The position numbers were made by a program, and so were the translations under genes. The notes beneath the pieces are model-generated. The model worked only from the letters and a program-made list of their open reading frames with translations, made no database searches and was not told the DNA's origin. Source: Thalassococcus profundi (GTDB taxonomy: Bacteria; Pseudomonadota; Alphaproteobacteria; Rhodobacterales; Rhodobacteraceae). From it: a stretch of DNA of 64,000 bases. The stretch's first letter is position 1, and every line of letters starts with the position of its first letter. Location of the stretch: positions 343,758-407,757 of the forward strand of contig NZ_QPMK01000002.1 in the NCBI RefSeq assembly GCF_003344785.1, written 5' to 3'. Shown one piece after another: positions 1 through 9,037 of the stretch.

Positions 1-300
1 GACGCCCGCGCGAAAGCCGAGGCGCAGGCCAAGGCCGAGCGCGAAGCCGCTGAACGCCGCAAGCACGCCGAGGAAGAGGCGCGCCGGAAGACGGCGGAGG
101 ACAGCGCCCGCGCGAAAGCCGAGGCGCAGGCCAAGGCCGAGCGCGAAGCCGCTGAACGCCGCAAGCACGCCGAGGAAGAGGCGCGCCGCAAGGCGGAAGA
201 CGATGCCCGCGCGAAAGCCGAAGCGCGGGCCAAGGCCGAGCGCGAGGCCGCCGAATCCCGCAAGCGTGCAGAGGAAGAGGCGCGCCGCAAATCGGTGGCG
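1..300 (+). repeat. Three tandem in-frame repeats encoding a charged coiled-coil
   Basis: A unit of 33-34 codons (about 102, then 99 bases) occurs three times at the 5' edge, beginning near positions 4, 106 and 205. It encodes alternating A/K/E/R residues such as ARAKAEAQAKAEREAAE and RRKHAEEEARRK. The first two copies are nearly identical at nucleotide level and the third has diverged. Further copies may precede the window. Confidence 0.9.
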
Positions 301-1188
301 GCGACGCGGAGCGAGGCCGAGGCCCAAAGTCTGGCGGTGACGAATGCCATGCGTCAGGGCGAAACTGCCCCGCCCGCCGAAGTACCGCCGGCGCCTGCGC
401 CTGTCCTTGCGCTCGACCCGGAGCGGCGGGTGTCAGACGCTGTCGTCGCGCCGCAGGATGCGGCCTCGGGCTGGCAGCGGCTGGGCACCTTCGATCTCGA
501 CGCCCGCATGCTCGAACGCAACCGCATCATCACCGCCGCCCGCCAGGATCCGGCGCACACCACCTTTGACGTGCTGCGCACCCGGCTCTTGCAGGCACTG
601 GCCGAGCGGGGCTGGTCCCGGGTGGCGATCACCTCTCCGACCAAGGGCTGCGGCAAGACCTTCACCGCCGCCAACCTCGCCATCAGCCTCGCGCGCCAGG
701 AAAACTGCGCGACCCTGCTCCTGGATCTCGACATGCGTGCGCCCACTTTGCACAAGACCTTCGGGCAGAAGTCTGTAGGCAGTATCGGCGACATGCTGCG
801 GGGCCGGGTCGATCCGGCCGACCATCTGCGGCGTCCCGGACCCAACGCGATGAATGTCGGGCGCAACATCGCCTTCGGCTTCAACGACGTGACAGAGGAT
901 TACGCGTCGGAATTGCTGCAGGACCCTGTCACCGCGCAGACGCTGAAGACCATGACCGACACGCTGCGCCCGGACGTGGTGATCTACGACATGCCGCCGG
1001 CGCTCAGCTCGGACGACGTGATCGCCTTCCGCGCGCATTTCGATGCGGTTCTGCTTGTGGTGGGCGGCGGGCTGACCACCGATGCCGAAGTCAAGGATGT
1101 GGAGCGCCGCCTGGGCGAACAGACGCCGCTTCTGGGCATGGTCCTGAACAGGGCCGAAGGCACAAACCCGGCGAAATACGCCTACTGA
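1..1188 (+). CDS. CpsD/CapB-like polysaccharide biosynthesis ATPase (tyrosine-kinase family), 5' truncated by window edge
   Basis: The frame is open from base 1, so the N-terminus lies outside the window; 395 residues are visible. The first ~100 visible residues are a Lys/Glu/Ala/Arg-rich helical region built of near-identical units, presumably a coiled coil. The last ~250 residues are a P-loop domain of the MinD/BY-kinase type: Walker A SPTKGCGKTFTAANLA around residue 215, Walker A' LLLDLDMRAP around 240, and Walker B VVIYDMPPA around 330. BY-kinases pair with Wzz/Wzc membrane proteins and control length and export of polysaccharide; the Wzz-like gene converging on it fits. The C-terminus has only two tyrosines (KYAY), so a classic tyrosine cluster is absent and kinase activity is uncertain. 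The domain assignment is firm; the role is inferred from family and context. Confidence 0.85.
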   Translation, partial: DARAKAEAQAKAEREAAERRKHAEEEARRKTAEDSARAKAEAQAKAEREAAERRKHAEEEARRKAEDDARAKAEARAKAEREAAESRKRAEEEARRKSVAATRSEAEAQSLAVTNAMRQGETAPPAEVPPAPAPVLALDPERRVSDAVVAPQDAASGWQRLGTFDLDARMLERNRIITAARQDPAHTTFDVLRTRLLQALAERGWSRVAITSPTKGCGKTFTAANLAISLARQENCATLLLDLDMRAPTLHKTFGQKSVGSIGDMLRGRVDPADHLRRPGPNAMNVGRNIAFGFNDVTEDYASELLQDPVTAQTLKTMTDTLRPDVVIYDMPPALSSDDVIAFRAHFDAVLLVVGGGLTTDAEVKDVERRLGEQTPLLGMVLNRAEGTNPAKYAY

Positions 1189-1227
1189 GACCGGTTTCGC
1201 CAGGCGCAGGCGCGCGTCGCCTCCCTG

Positions 1228-2544
1228 TCAGGTTTGCGACAGGCGCGGCAGGATGCGGTCCAGCCCCAGCTGCCAGATCTTCTCTCCGAAGAAGCGCATG
1301 ACCCCGAAGATCGCCAGCGCCACCGCAAGCAGCGCCGCCCCCCACTTGATCCGGCGGCCGCGAATGTCCCGGCGGGTCTTGATCGGCGGGATCGACACGA
1401 CGGGCTGCAGACCCAGCGCCCGTTCCATCTGCGCCGGCGTGCGGATCGCCGGGTTGCGCATCTCGGCCAGGAAGGCCGCGCCGATGCCCAGCAGCAGGCT
1501 GGCAAAGGCCCCCATCATCGCCGTGCGCTTTCGGCTGCGCGAGATCGAGAATTCGGGCACCAGCGCGGTTTCGAGAATTTCGAATCGATCCGACTGCGCC
1601 CGGTCCTCGAGCATCTGTCCCATCTCCGCCTCGGCAGTGCGGCGGGTGATGACCGTGTACTGTTCCTGCAGACGGCTGAGCTCGCGTTCCATCGCGCCCA
1701 GCGTGCGCTCGACCTCCGGGGCCTCGCGGATCTGCTCTTCGATGCGGGTCAGCCGGGCGGCGATCAGGGCTTTTTGCTCTTGCAGCAGGGCGATCTGGCG
1801 GTCCAGCACCTCTTCGCGCTGCCGCTCGGAATTGCTTTGCAGGGTCACGATCTCCTGGTCCAGCCGCAGATCGGCCTCGCGCAGCGACCCGGCCTCGCTG
1901 CGCAAAAGTGCCAGGCCTTCCGGCAGGTAGCGCGCATTCTCGCGTTTGAACGTGGCGATGCGGTTCTCGATTGCGGTGATATCCGCCTCTACGCGTTCCG
2001 ATTCCGAATTGAAGAAATCGAAGGTGTCGCGGACACGTGTCTCGGCCCGGGTGGCGGATTGTTCAACCAGCGACCGGGCCAGTTCGTTGGCCAGCGCCGC
2101 CGCCTTGACCGGATCGTCGACCTGGGCGGTGATGTAAAGACCGGTGGCGGCACCGCGCTGCCAGGACGGGGAATCGTCGCGAATCTCGACGATGCGCACG
2201 GATTGGCGCATCCGCGCCACCCGTTCATTGAGCGAAAGTTCGGGATCGTCGGTGTAGATTTCCAGGTCGTCCATGATCGCGATGACATTGTCGCGCGCCA
2301 TCAGCCGCTGTTCGATCAGCCGCAACCGAAGGGTCGCGTCTTCTCCCTCGGCGGCGGCACCGGACATGGCTTCGGGAATGCGGGCTTCCTCGATCTGCAC
2401 GACGGCGGTAGCCTCGTACATCTTGATCATGTTCGCCGCGAAATACATCGACAGCACGCAGCCCAACAGGAAGATCGGCACGATCAGATAGGCGCGGCGG
2501 CGCAACGCGGCCATCACCTCGTCAACGGACTGGAACTGGTTCAT
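1228..2544 (-). CDS. Wzz/GumC-like polysaccharide chain-length determinant (inner membrane)
   Basis: 438 residues. An N-terminal Wzz domain begins MNQFQSVDEVMAALRRRAY, with a first membrane helix at about residues 16-35. A long periplasmic section rich in heptad-like Leu/Arg/Gln/Glu (roughly 150-320) follows, then a second helix (MMGAFASLLLGIGAAFLAEM) and a third hydrophobic stretch near the C-terminus. There is no ATPase domain, so it would work with a separate CpsD kinase, which is the convergent neighbour 40 bases away. I chose the ATG at 2544 because GGGAG lies 8 bases upstream and the Wzz domain starts immediately; the frame is open further upstream but that extension looks non-coding. 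Predicted to control chain length or export of an exopolysaccharide. Confidence 0.85.
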   Translation of the reverse strand: MNQFQSVDEVMAALRRRAYLIVPIFLLGCVLSMYFAANMIKMYEATAVVQIEEARIPEAMSGAAAEGEDATLRLRLIEQRLMARDNVIAIMDDLEIYTDDPELSLNERVARMRQSVRIVEIRDDSPSWQRGAATGLYITAQVDDPVKAAALANELARSLVEQSATRAETRVRDTFDFFNSESERVEADITAIENRIATFKRENARYLPEGLALLRSEAGSLREADLRLDQEIVTLQSNSERQREEVLDRQIALLQEQKALIAARLTRIEEQIREAPEVERTLGAMERELSRLQEQYTVITRRTAEAEMGQMLEDRAQSDRFEILETALVPEFSISRSRKRTAMMGAFASLLLGIGAAFLAEMRNPAIRTPAQMERALGLQPVVSIPPIKTRRDIRGRRIKWGAALLAVALAIFGVMRFFGEKIWQLGLDRILPRLSQT

Positions 2545-2748
2545 CTGACTGCTCCCGCAATGGGCCCCCAATGCGTTCGTGAAGAAAGCGCCCGGGCAGG
2601 TCCTGGGGTCTGGTCCCATTCCACCCGGCACACGCCTTCTTCACGCCCCAATCTAGGCAATTCGCCCTAATTTTGCCACGTATTTCCTAGGGGCCGAGGG
2701 AAACAGATCATTTCCAAATGCGTGTTTCTGAACACATTTTCGCCATAT

Positions 2749-3414
2749 TCAGCGACGCAGCACGCTGAGGGACAGGCAAAGCCCCGCGGTCTCCCATTGC
2801 CGCACCACGATCCGCGACCCCGCGACGAAGGGGGGAACCTCCTCCGAAAAGCGGAACGTCAGGGTATCGGCTTGTCGTTCAGCCAATCCGAGGGTGTGAA
2901 AGCCGAACACCCGGCGGCTGAGCGGATACTGCGCCTTGTAGGCGGCTTCCTTCGCGGAAAAGAGGCGCTTGGCGGCCAAGGAGGGCGCGCCGCCCATCCT
3001 CCGCAACTCCAGCGACGTGGCGATCGACGGCATCAGGTCGGCATCCAGAGCGCCCGCCGATTCCACATCGATGCCCAACGCCGCGATGTTGCCTTCGCGT
3101 GCCGCGACCGCGATGCACAGGTCGTCCATGTGGCTGATGCTGCCGCAGAGGCCCGAGGGCCAGACCGGCGCGCGGTCGCTGCCCATGGGGATCGCCACCG
3201 GCGCCACGCCAAGCTGCGACAGCGCCATGCGGGCCGCGGCGCGGCCGGCGGTGAACTCTGCGACCCGGCGCGGCACGGCACGGGTCATCGCCGCGGACTC
3301 TGCGGGGTAAATCGCAGGCAAATCGCCGCCCGCGCGGGTCATCGCAAGCGCGACTCCTGTGGGCATCTGCGCCTGCAGCTTCCTGCACAGCGCCTCGAGT
3401 TCCTGGGGTGCCAC
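2749..3414 (-). CDS. 4'-phosphopantetheinyl transferase, EntD/Sfp type
   Basis: About 221 residues from a GTG four bases after the NRPS stop, which implies translational coupling; the exact start is uncertain. It carries the family features: a GRAAARMAL helix, GSDRAPVWPSGLCGSISH with the substrate-contact GS.SH, the metal-binding motif LGIDVE near residue 113, and FSAKEAAYKAQYP near 151. It transfers phosphopantetheine from CoA to a conserved serine of carrier proteins. As last gene of the four-gene operon it should activate the carrier domains (GGHSL) of the adjacent NRPS and PKS. Confidence 0.93.
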   Translation of the reverse strand: MAPQELEALCRKLQAQMPTGVALAMTRAGGDLPAIYPAESAAMTRAVPRRVAEFTAGRAAARMALSQLGVAPVAIPMGSDRAPVWPSGLCGSISHMDDLCIAVAAREGNIAALGIDVESAGALDADLMPSIATSLELRRMGGAPSLAAKRLFSAKEAAYKAQYPLSRRVFGFHTLGLAERQADTLTFRFSEEVPPFVAGSRIVVRQWETAGLCLSLSVLRR

Positions 3415-3418
3415 GACC

Positions 3419-6400
3419 TCAGGCGCTGCGGCGCGCACGCATCGCCCTCCGGCGCGCCATCGCTTCACTACGCATCCGGGCGCGGTCGGTGTTGGCGGGC
3501 TGCGGGTGCAATTGCGGCGCCGGTGCGGTGACGACCGGAGCGGCACGGGTCGGCAGTACGGGCGCGGGTTGCGGCGCGGGCGCCTGCGCCGGGTCGATCA
3601 GCTCTGCGACCCGTCCCGCCAGCGCCGACAGCACCGGGAAGCGGAAGATGTCGGTGATCGACAGCTTCGCCGCGCCCATCTCTTCGCGCAGAAGGCGGTG
3701 GGTCTGCACGGCAAGCAGCGAATGACCGCCGAGGTCGAAGAAATTGTCGCGGCCCGACACGGACTCGATGCCCAGCACTCGGCACCAGACGGCGCCGACG
3801 CGCGCCTCCACGTCACTGCTCGCCTGCCGCGTTCGGGCCGCCGCGGGTCGCGGCGCCGGGGCCTTGGCCTGCGGCGACTTCGGCGCCGGCAAGGCATTAC
3901 GGTCGACCTTCTTGTTCGGCGTCAGCGGAAAGCTTTCCAGCCGGACGAATCGCGACGGCACCATCACCTCGGGCAGCACCTCGGCCAGCGCCGCTTTCAG
4001 CGCAGCTTCGCCCAGGTCCGCGCCGGCGGTGTAATACCCGACCAACCGGACGTCACCCGGCTGATCCTCGCGCGCGGCCACGACTGCCTGCTGCACGCCC
4101 GCCTGCGCCTCGAGAGCGGCCTCGATCTCGCCGAGCTCGATCCGGTGACCGCGCAGCTTGATCTGGTGGTCGACCCGCCCGACGAAATCGATGCGGCCAT
4201 CGGCGCGGCGCTGCACGAGGTCGCCGGTGCGATACATCCGGCCCGGGTGGAACGGGTTGTCGCGGAACCGATCGGCCGTCAGCTCCGCCCGGTTCCAGTA
4301 GCCGCGCGTCACGCCATCGCCGCCGATCCAGAGTTCCCCGGGCACGCCAATGGACGACGGCTCCTGCGCGTCATCCAGCACATAAAGCTGGGTGTTGGCG
4401 ATGGGCAGACCGATGTTGACCACCCCGTCGCCCGCGACGGCCGGTTCGGTCGAGGACCAGATCGTCGTTTCCGTCGGGCCGTACATGTTGGTGATGCGCG
4501 CCTTGGTAATCTTGCCGAATTCCGCCACCAGCGCGCCGGGCAACGGCTCTCCGCCCAGCATCAGGTGCTGCACGCCGCGCAGCGCAAACCGCGCCTCGTC
4601 GTTCATCGCGATCATCCGCGCCATCGACGGGGTGCATTGCAGGTGCGTGACGTCATGGCGCAGGATCTGCGCCGCGATGGAGAAATCGTCCGTCGCCAGT
4701 TCCGTATGCTGATTGGCCAGCCGGTTGACCTCTGCCAGCGGGCGCAACCCTTCGAGAACCGCGTCCGGCGCCATGCCATAGTCGATGAGGCAGGCAATCT
4801 CGCCCACGCCGATCTGCTTGAGCTGTTCGGTCCGCGCCAGCGCATCCTCGACGGTGCCGAACAGGCCGCTGTCGTTGAAATAGCGCTCGAAGGCGAAATC
4901 GAGGATGCCCTCGAGTTCCTCTTCGCTCAGCGACCCGAGGTCCAGTTCGAAGGGATTTTTCACCCCCTCGGGTTTCTTGAAGGCCGGAAAGGCCCAGGCG
5001 TATTGCTTGATGAGGCCCGCCGCCGAACGCAGGTAGTCCTTCATCGGCTCGCGCGCGATCTCGCGCGCCGCGTCGCGGGTGTCGGCCAGGCAGGTGTGCA
5101 GCATCAGCGTGACGGTGAAATCGTCCGGGTCATGCCCCGCCTCGCGCAGCGCGCCGTGATAGAGCGTGATCTTGCCCGCAACCTCGTCGATGGACTGGCC
5201 CAGCAGGTGCGTCAGCACGTTGGCGCCGAGCCGTCCGGCCTCTTTCCAGGTCTCGGGATTGCCGGCGGTGGTGACCCAGACCGGCAGCTCTTTCGACACC
5301 GGGCGCGGCTGCGTCACCACCTCGTGCAGCGTGCCGTCCTTGCGCGGAAAGGCGACCGGCTCCCCGGCCCAGAGCCTGCGCAGGGTGCCGATGGTCTCGA
5401 TCATCGCGGGCTTGTTGTCGGGTGGTGTGTTCTCGGGCCGCAGCACGAAATCGTCGGGCTGCCAGCCGCTGGCGATGGCCATGCCCGCGCGGCCGTTGGT
5501 CAGGTTGTCGATCACCGCCCATTCCTCGGCGATCCGCGCGGGATGGTGCAGGGGTGCGACACAGGACCCGGCGCGCACGCCGATGTTTTTCGTAAACCCG
5601 GCAACGGCGGCACCGGTCACGGAGGGGTTCGGATAGGGGCCGCCGAAGGCGTGGAAATGCCGCTCGGGCGTCCAGACCGCGACAAAGCCGTTGTCGTCGG
5701 CGAATTTCGCGCCTTCGATCAGGGTCTTGTACTTCTCGGGACCGACGCCGTCGTCATTGCCCCAGTAGTAGAGCGAGAACTCCATGCCGCCGACCGACGG
5801 CAGCGGGCCGTTCGAGATGAGGCCGCGGTCGGCATCCGAGGTCAGCACCACCTTGAAGCCGCGGGCGGTGGCATAGAACAGTTCCAGCACCGAGATGTCG
5901 AAGGACAGCGACGTGACCGCCAGCCAGGTGCCCGCCGGATCATGCGCGATGCGCTGGTCCATCCCGGCGTAAAAGTTGATGACGTTGCGGTGTTCGATCA
6001 TCACGCCCTTGGGCAGACCGGTGCTGCCCGAGGTGTAGATGAGATAGGCGAGGTTCTCGGCCCCCGAGGTGTCGGGCAGATTGTCCGCCGCTGCCGCGTC
6101 GATCCGCGGATCGGCATCCAGCACCAGAACCTGCGCGCCGTGCGATGGCAGCGTCGGCCGAAGATCGCCTTGCGTGACGATGACCGGCGCGCCGCTGTCG
6201 GTCGCGAAATGCGCCAGCCGGTCGGCGGGATAGGCCGGGTCCATCGGCAGGTAGGCGCCGCCCGCCTTGAGGATCGCCAGCGCGCCGACCATCAGGTCCA
6301 CAGACCGGGGGGTGCACAATCCGACGACCGTGTCCGGCCCGACGCCCATATCACGCAGAACATGCGCGACGCGGTTGGCGCGGGCGTTGAGTTCGGCGTA

Positions 6401-8014
6401 GGTGAGGCTTTCGGTCTCGAAGACCAGCGCGGTGGCATCGGGCGTCCGCGCCACCTGCGCCTCGAAGGCGCGGTGCATGGTCAGGTGGCGGTCGAAATCC
6501 GTGCCGGTGTCGTTCCAGCGGTTGAGCACGAGGTCGCGTTCCGCGGCGGGCAGAACGGGCAAGGGCGCGTCGCCATCAAGCGCCCCGTGACTCGCGACAT
6601 GATCCAGACGCGCTGCCAACAGGGCCGCGTGTTCCGCCGAGAACGCGCCGGTGTCGGCATGCAGCAGGCAGCCGTCGTCGCCGATCTCGACCGTCAGGGC
6701 GGCGCCCGGCACCGGGCCGCCGTCCAGCGACAGGGCGATCTGCGGCGTGTCCAGCGCGCCGATGGCCGGGTCGCGCAGGGGTAGGTCGGCGGCAAAGCCA
6801 ACGTGTTGCCAGTTGCGCTCGATCGCATCGTGGATCGCGTCGGCCTCTGCCTCCGGCAGGCGGAGCGGCACCCACGGGGACACCAGCGGGCTGCCCGACA
6901 GCCTGCCATGGCGCAGGGCCAGATCGTTGCCCGCCTCGACCAGGTGCCGCGCCCAGAGCGCGACATGCGCGGGCGTCACCGCGGACGAGAGGGTCAGATA
7001 CGTCGTCTCGCCGCTCTGCACCCCCATCCGCGCCAGCCGTACCGGCGCCGTATCGCGCAGGACATCCCGCCAATAGCCGTCATGCCGGGCGAGGTCCCGC
7101 AGCGCATCGTCGGCCAGCGGCGCATCCAGCACATCGCCCGCGGCGAGCCTGTCCGAGGGCGCGATCGCCACGCCATCGCTTGTGCGCAGACCGGACAGGA
7201 TCAGCGCCCCCGTCCCGCAGGCCACCGTGAGGCGCGTGTCATCCGCCGCCAGAACCGTGCCCGGCGCGCCGCTGCCATCGGTCAGCCGCGCCGCGCCGAT
7301 GTGCCAGAGCCTACCGGCGACGTGCATCTTCGCGGTGCAAAGCGGGTTCCAGTAGCCGCCGTGATCCAGTGCGCGCACCAGCCGCTCCAGGTCTTCGGCG
7401 GGTCGGGCAAACTCCAGCTGGCCGCCGTGCTCGGGCCGGTCGGCCAGCGCGTGGTAGCTGCGTTGCGACAGGTCCTGGGGCTGCGCCTCGGGCGTGCCGG
7501 ACTCCAGCGCCACGCACAACGCGTCGAAACTGTCGAGACCTTCGGCGAAACACTTGGTGTTGAGCGTCAGCGCCGTGTCCTCGGCGCCGATGTCGAACCG
7601 CCGCTGCACGAGGATGTCGCCGGTGTCGGCATCGCCCGTCATCCGGTGCCAGGTGATGCCGTGCCGGGTTTCTCCCTCGATCAGCGCCCAGACCGGGGCG
7701 TTGAGACCTGCGTGCCGCGGCAGCGGTCCGTCGTGGAAATTCACCGCACCTTTTGCGGCGATATCCAAAACCGGTTGCGGCAGCATGTCGAGATTGGCGA
7801 TGCTCAGCAGCCAGTCGCAGCTCAGCCCGGCGAGCCGGTCCGCCAACCTCTTGCCCGGCGCAATCACCCGGATCCCCTGCCCCGCGGCCCAGTCCGCAAG
7901 GTCGGTGTTGCGTGTCACCAGCGCCGCAATCCGGTGCCCGCGCGCCAGCAGCTTTTCGCTGCACTGAAGGGTCAGGGACTGGTTGCCGATCACGAGGGCG
8001 GTAAAGCTGGACAT
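3419..8014 (-). CDS. NRPS: formyltransferase-like / truncated C / A domain with internal luciferase-like monooxygenase / carrier
   Basis: 1,531 residues. Residues ~1-240 resemble Fmt-type formyltransferases, keeping NFHDGPLPRHAG near 91 and the GDADTGDIL aspartate near 130. Residues ~330-490 look like the C-terminal half of a condensation domain without HHxxxDG. The adenylation domain begins near 505: A3 YTSGSTGLPKG near 660, A4 FDISVLEL near 705, A5 MYGPTETTIW near 1175, A10 lysine NKKVD. Between A4 and A5 an FMN-dependent luciferase-like monooxygenase (~744-1083; GMAIASGWQPDDF) is embedded, as in the MupA/Atu3671 family. The carrier serine is in DLGGHSLLAV near 1428. By hand alignment to GrsA the specificity residues read DILQMGMIWK, one or two changes from the glycine code DILQLGLIWK. 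With no intact C domain it is probably a starter module feeding the PKS. Domain calls are firm; substrate and chemistry are inferred. Confidence 0.9.
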   Translation of the reverse strand: MSSFTALVIGNQSLTLQCSEKLLARGHRIAALVTRNTDLADWAAGQGIRVIAPGKRLADRLAGLSCDWLLSIANLDMLPQPVLDIAAKGAVNFHDGPLPRHAGLNAPVWALIEGETRHGITWHRMTGDADTGDILVQRRFDIGAEDTALTLNTKCFAEGLDSFDALCVALESGTPEAQPQDLSQRSYHALADRPEHGGQLEFARPAEDLERLVRALDHGGYWNPLCTAKMHVAGRLWHIGAARLTDGSGAPGTVLAADDTRLTVACGTGALILSGLRTSDGVAIAPSDRLAAGDVLDAPLADDALRDLARHDGYWRDVLRDTAPVRLARMGVQSGETTYLTLSSAVTPAHVALWARHLVEAGNDLALRHGRLSGSPLVSPWVPLRLPEAEADAIHDAIERNWQHVGFAADLPLRDPAIGALDTPQIALSLDGGPVPGAALTVEIGDDGCLLHADTGAFSAEHAALLAARLDHVASHGALDGDAPLPVLPAAERDLVLNRWNDTGTDFDRHLTMHRAFEAQVARTPDATALVFETESLTYAELNARANRVAHVLRDMGVGPDTVVGLCTPRSVDLMVGALAILKAGGAYLPMDPAYPADRLAHFATDSGAPVIVTQGDLRPTLPSHGAQVLVLDADPRIDAAAADNLPDTSGAENLAYLIYTSGSTGLPKGVMIEHRNVINFYAGMDQRIAHDPAGTWLAVTSLSFDISVLELFYATARGFKVVLTSDADRGLISNGPLPSVGGMEFSLYYWGNDDGVGPEKYKTLIEGAKFADDNGFVAVWTPERHFHAFGGPYPNPSVTGAAVAGFTKNIGVRAGSCVAPLHHPARIAEEWAVIDNLTNGRAGMAIASGWQPDDFVLRPENTPPDNKPAMIETIGTLRRLWAGEPVAFPRKDGTLHEVVTQPRPVSKELPVWVTTAGNPETWKEAGRLGANVLTHLLGQSIDEVAGKITLYHGALREAGHDPDDFTVTLMLHTCLADTRDAAREIAREPMKDYLRSAAGLIKQYAWAFPAFKKPEGVKNPFELDLGSLSEEELEGILDFAFERYFNDSGLFGTVEDALARTEQLKQIGVGEIACLIDYGMAPDAVLEGLRPLAEVNRLANQHTELATDDFSIAAQILRHDVTHLQCTPSMARMIAMNDEARFALRGVQHLMLGGEPLPGALVAEFGKITKARITNMYGPTETTIWSSTEPAVAGDGVVNIGLPIANTQLYVLDDAQEPSSIGVPGELWIGGDGVTRGYWNRAELTADRFRDNPFHPGRMYRTGDLVQRRADGRIDFVGRVDHQIKLRGHRIELGEIEAALEAQAGVQQAVVAAREDQPGDVRLVGYYTAGADLGEAALKAALAEVLPEVMVPSRFVRLESFPLTPNKKVDRNALPAPKSPQAKAPAPRPAAARTRQASSDVEARVGAVWCRVLGIESVSGRDNFFDLGGHSLLAVQTHRLLREEMGAAKLSITDIFRFPVLSALAGRVAELIDPAQAPAPQPAPVLPTRAAPVVTAPAPQLHPQPANTDRARMRSEAMARRRAMRARRSA

Positions 8015-8019
8015 GTCAG

Positions 8020-9033
8020 TTACTCCGGGGTTGCCTTGAGCCGCAGCGTCGGCGCAAGCGGGGCCGCGAGGGCCGGGCGGCGCCGGAACAGAGCCCGCAG
8101 GTCATGCAGGATCAGACCGCGCAGAAAGCCGGGCGGATCAGCGGGCGGCTTGCGCTGGATCACCCGGCGCAAACGCCACAGCAGCCCGCCCGCGAGATGC
8201 GCCAGCGTCGCGGCGACGGCATAACCGCGGCCATGGTTCTTGACGAAGTAATGCCAGCGGCTGTCGTACCAGTAGCCGGGCATCTTCTTCCAGGTCTTCA
8301 TCCCGGTCGAGACCGACCCGATATGCGCAACGCGGCTGGCAGGCACGTAATGCGTCTCGAACCCGGCGCGGGCGGCGCGCAGGCAGAGGTCGGTTTCCTC
8401 GAAATAGAGAAAGAAGGTCTCGTCGAAGAGGCCGATCCGTTCCAGCACGTCGCGCCGCATCAGCATCGACGCCCCGGCCAGCCAGTCGACCCGTTGCGCC
8501 TGTTCGGGCAGGTCCAGCGGCACCCGGTGGCGCGCCAGAAGACGCGAGATCGGGCCGAACCGGGCCGCCCCTTCCAGTTCCGACAGGATCGACGGGAAGC
8601 GGAAGGCGGTCACGTGCGGATCGCCTTCGGGTCCGTGGATGTGGCTGCCGGCAAAGCCCGCCTGCGGATTGGTGCGCAGATGCGCCAGAAGCCTGGAAAT
8701 GGCATCGGGGGCGGGAAAGGCGTCGGAGTTGAGGATATAGACGAACTCCGGCGCGTCGCCGTTGGCAAGCTCCGCGCGAATGCCAATGTTGTTGCCCGCG
8801 CCGAACCCGCCGTTATGCCCCGACCGCAGCAGCCGCACCGGTTTCCCGCGCGCCCAGTCGGCGGTCGCGAGCCCCGCGGCGATCTCTTCGAAAGACCCGT
8901 CGCGGCTGTCGTTGTCCACAATGACCAGTTCGCCACCGGTCGAGGCCATTGCCGCCAGCGCCGCCTCGGCCGATTGCAGGGTCATCGCCGGGGTCCGGTA
9001 GTTCAGGATGACCGTCAGGAGGGTGGGTGTCAT
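8020..9033 (-). CDS. Family 2 glycosyltransferase in the NRPS/PKS operon
   Basis: 337 residues with a GT-A fold: opening LLTVILNYRTP, VIVDNDSRDGS, GHNGGFGAGNNIG, a DxD-like ILNSDAFPAPDA near residue 103, and the acceptor-side motif DETFFLYFEETDLCLRAARAG. This pattern is typical of rhamnosyl/GT2 enzymes of surface polysaccharides. The ATG at 9033 lies 4 bases after the PKS stop and the gene ends 5 bases before the NRPS start, so it is co-transcribed. That suggests either glycosylation of the assembly-line product or a polysaccharide step recruited into the operon. The sugar donor and acceptor cannot be read from sequence. Confidence 0.88.
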   Translation of the reverse strand: MTPTLLTVILNYRTPAMTLQSAEAALAAMASTGGELVIVDNDSRDGSFEEIAAGLATADWARGKPVRLLRSGHNGGFGAGNNIGIRAELANGDAPEFVYILNSDAFPAPDAISRLLAHLRTNPQAGFAGSHIHGPEGDPHVTAFRFPSILSELEGAARFGPISRLLARHRVPLDLPEQAQRVDWLAGASMLMRRDVLERIGLFDETFFLYFEETDLCLRAARAGFETHYVPASRVAHIGSVSTGMKTWKKMPGYWYDSRWHYFVKNHGRGYAVAATLAHLAGGLLWRLRRVIQRKPPADPPGFLRGLILHDLRALFRRRPALAAPLAPTLRLKATPE

Positions 9034-9037
9034 CGGC

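Noticed and set aside
4750-5790. A separate luciferase-like monooxygenase gene interrupting an NRPS gene
   Set aside because: The frame is continuous and the A-domain motifs resume correctly after it, so it is an embedded domain.
3359-6784. A 1,141-codon plus-strand frame opposite the NRPS
   Set aside because: Antisense to canonical adenylation and monooxygenase motifs; no independent support.
7290-8014. A free-standing methionyl-tRNA formyltransferase gene
   Set aside because: The formyltransferase-like sequence runs in frame into the NRPS without a stop, so it is a domain of that protein.
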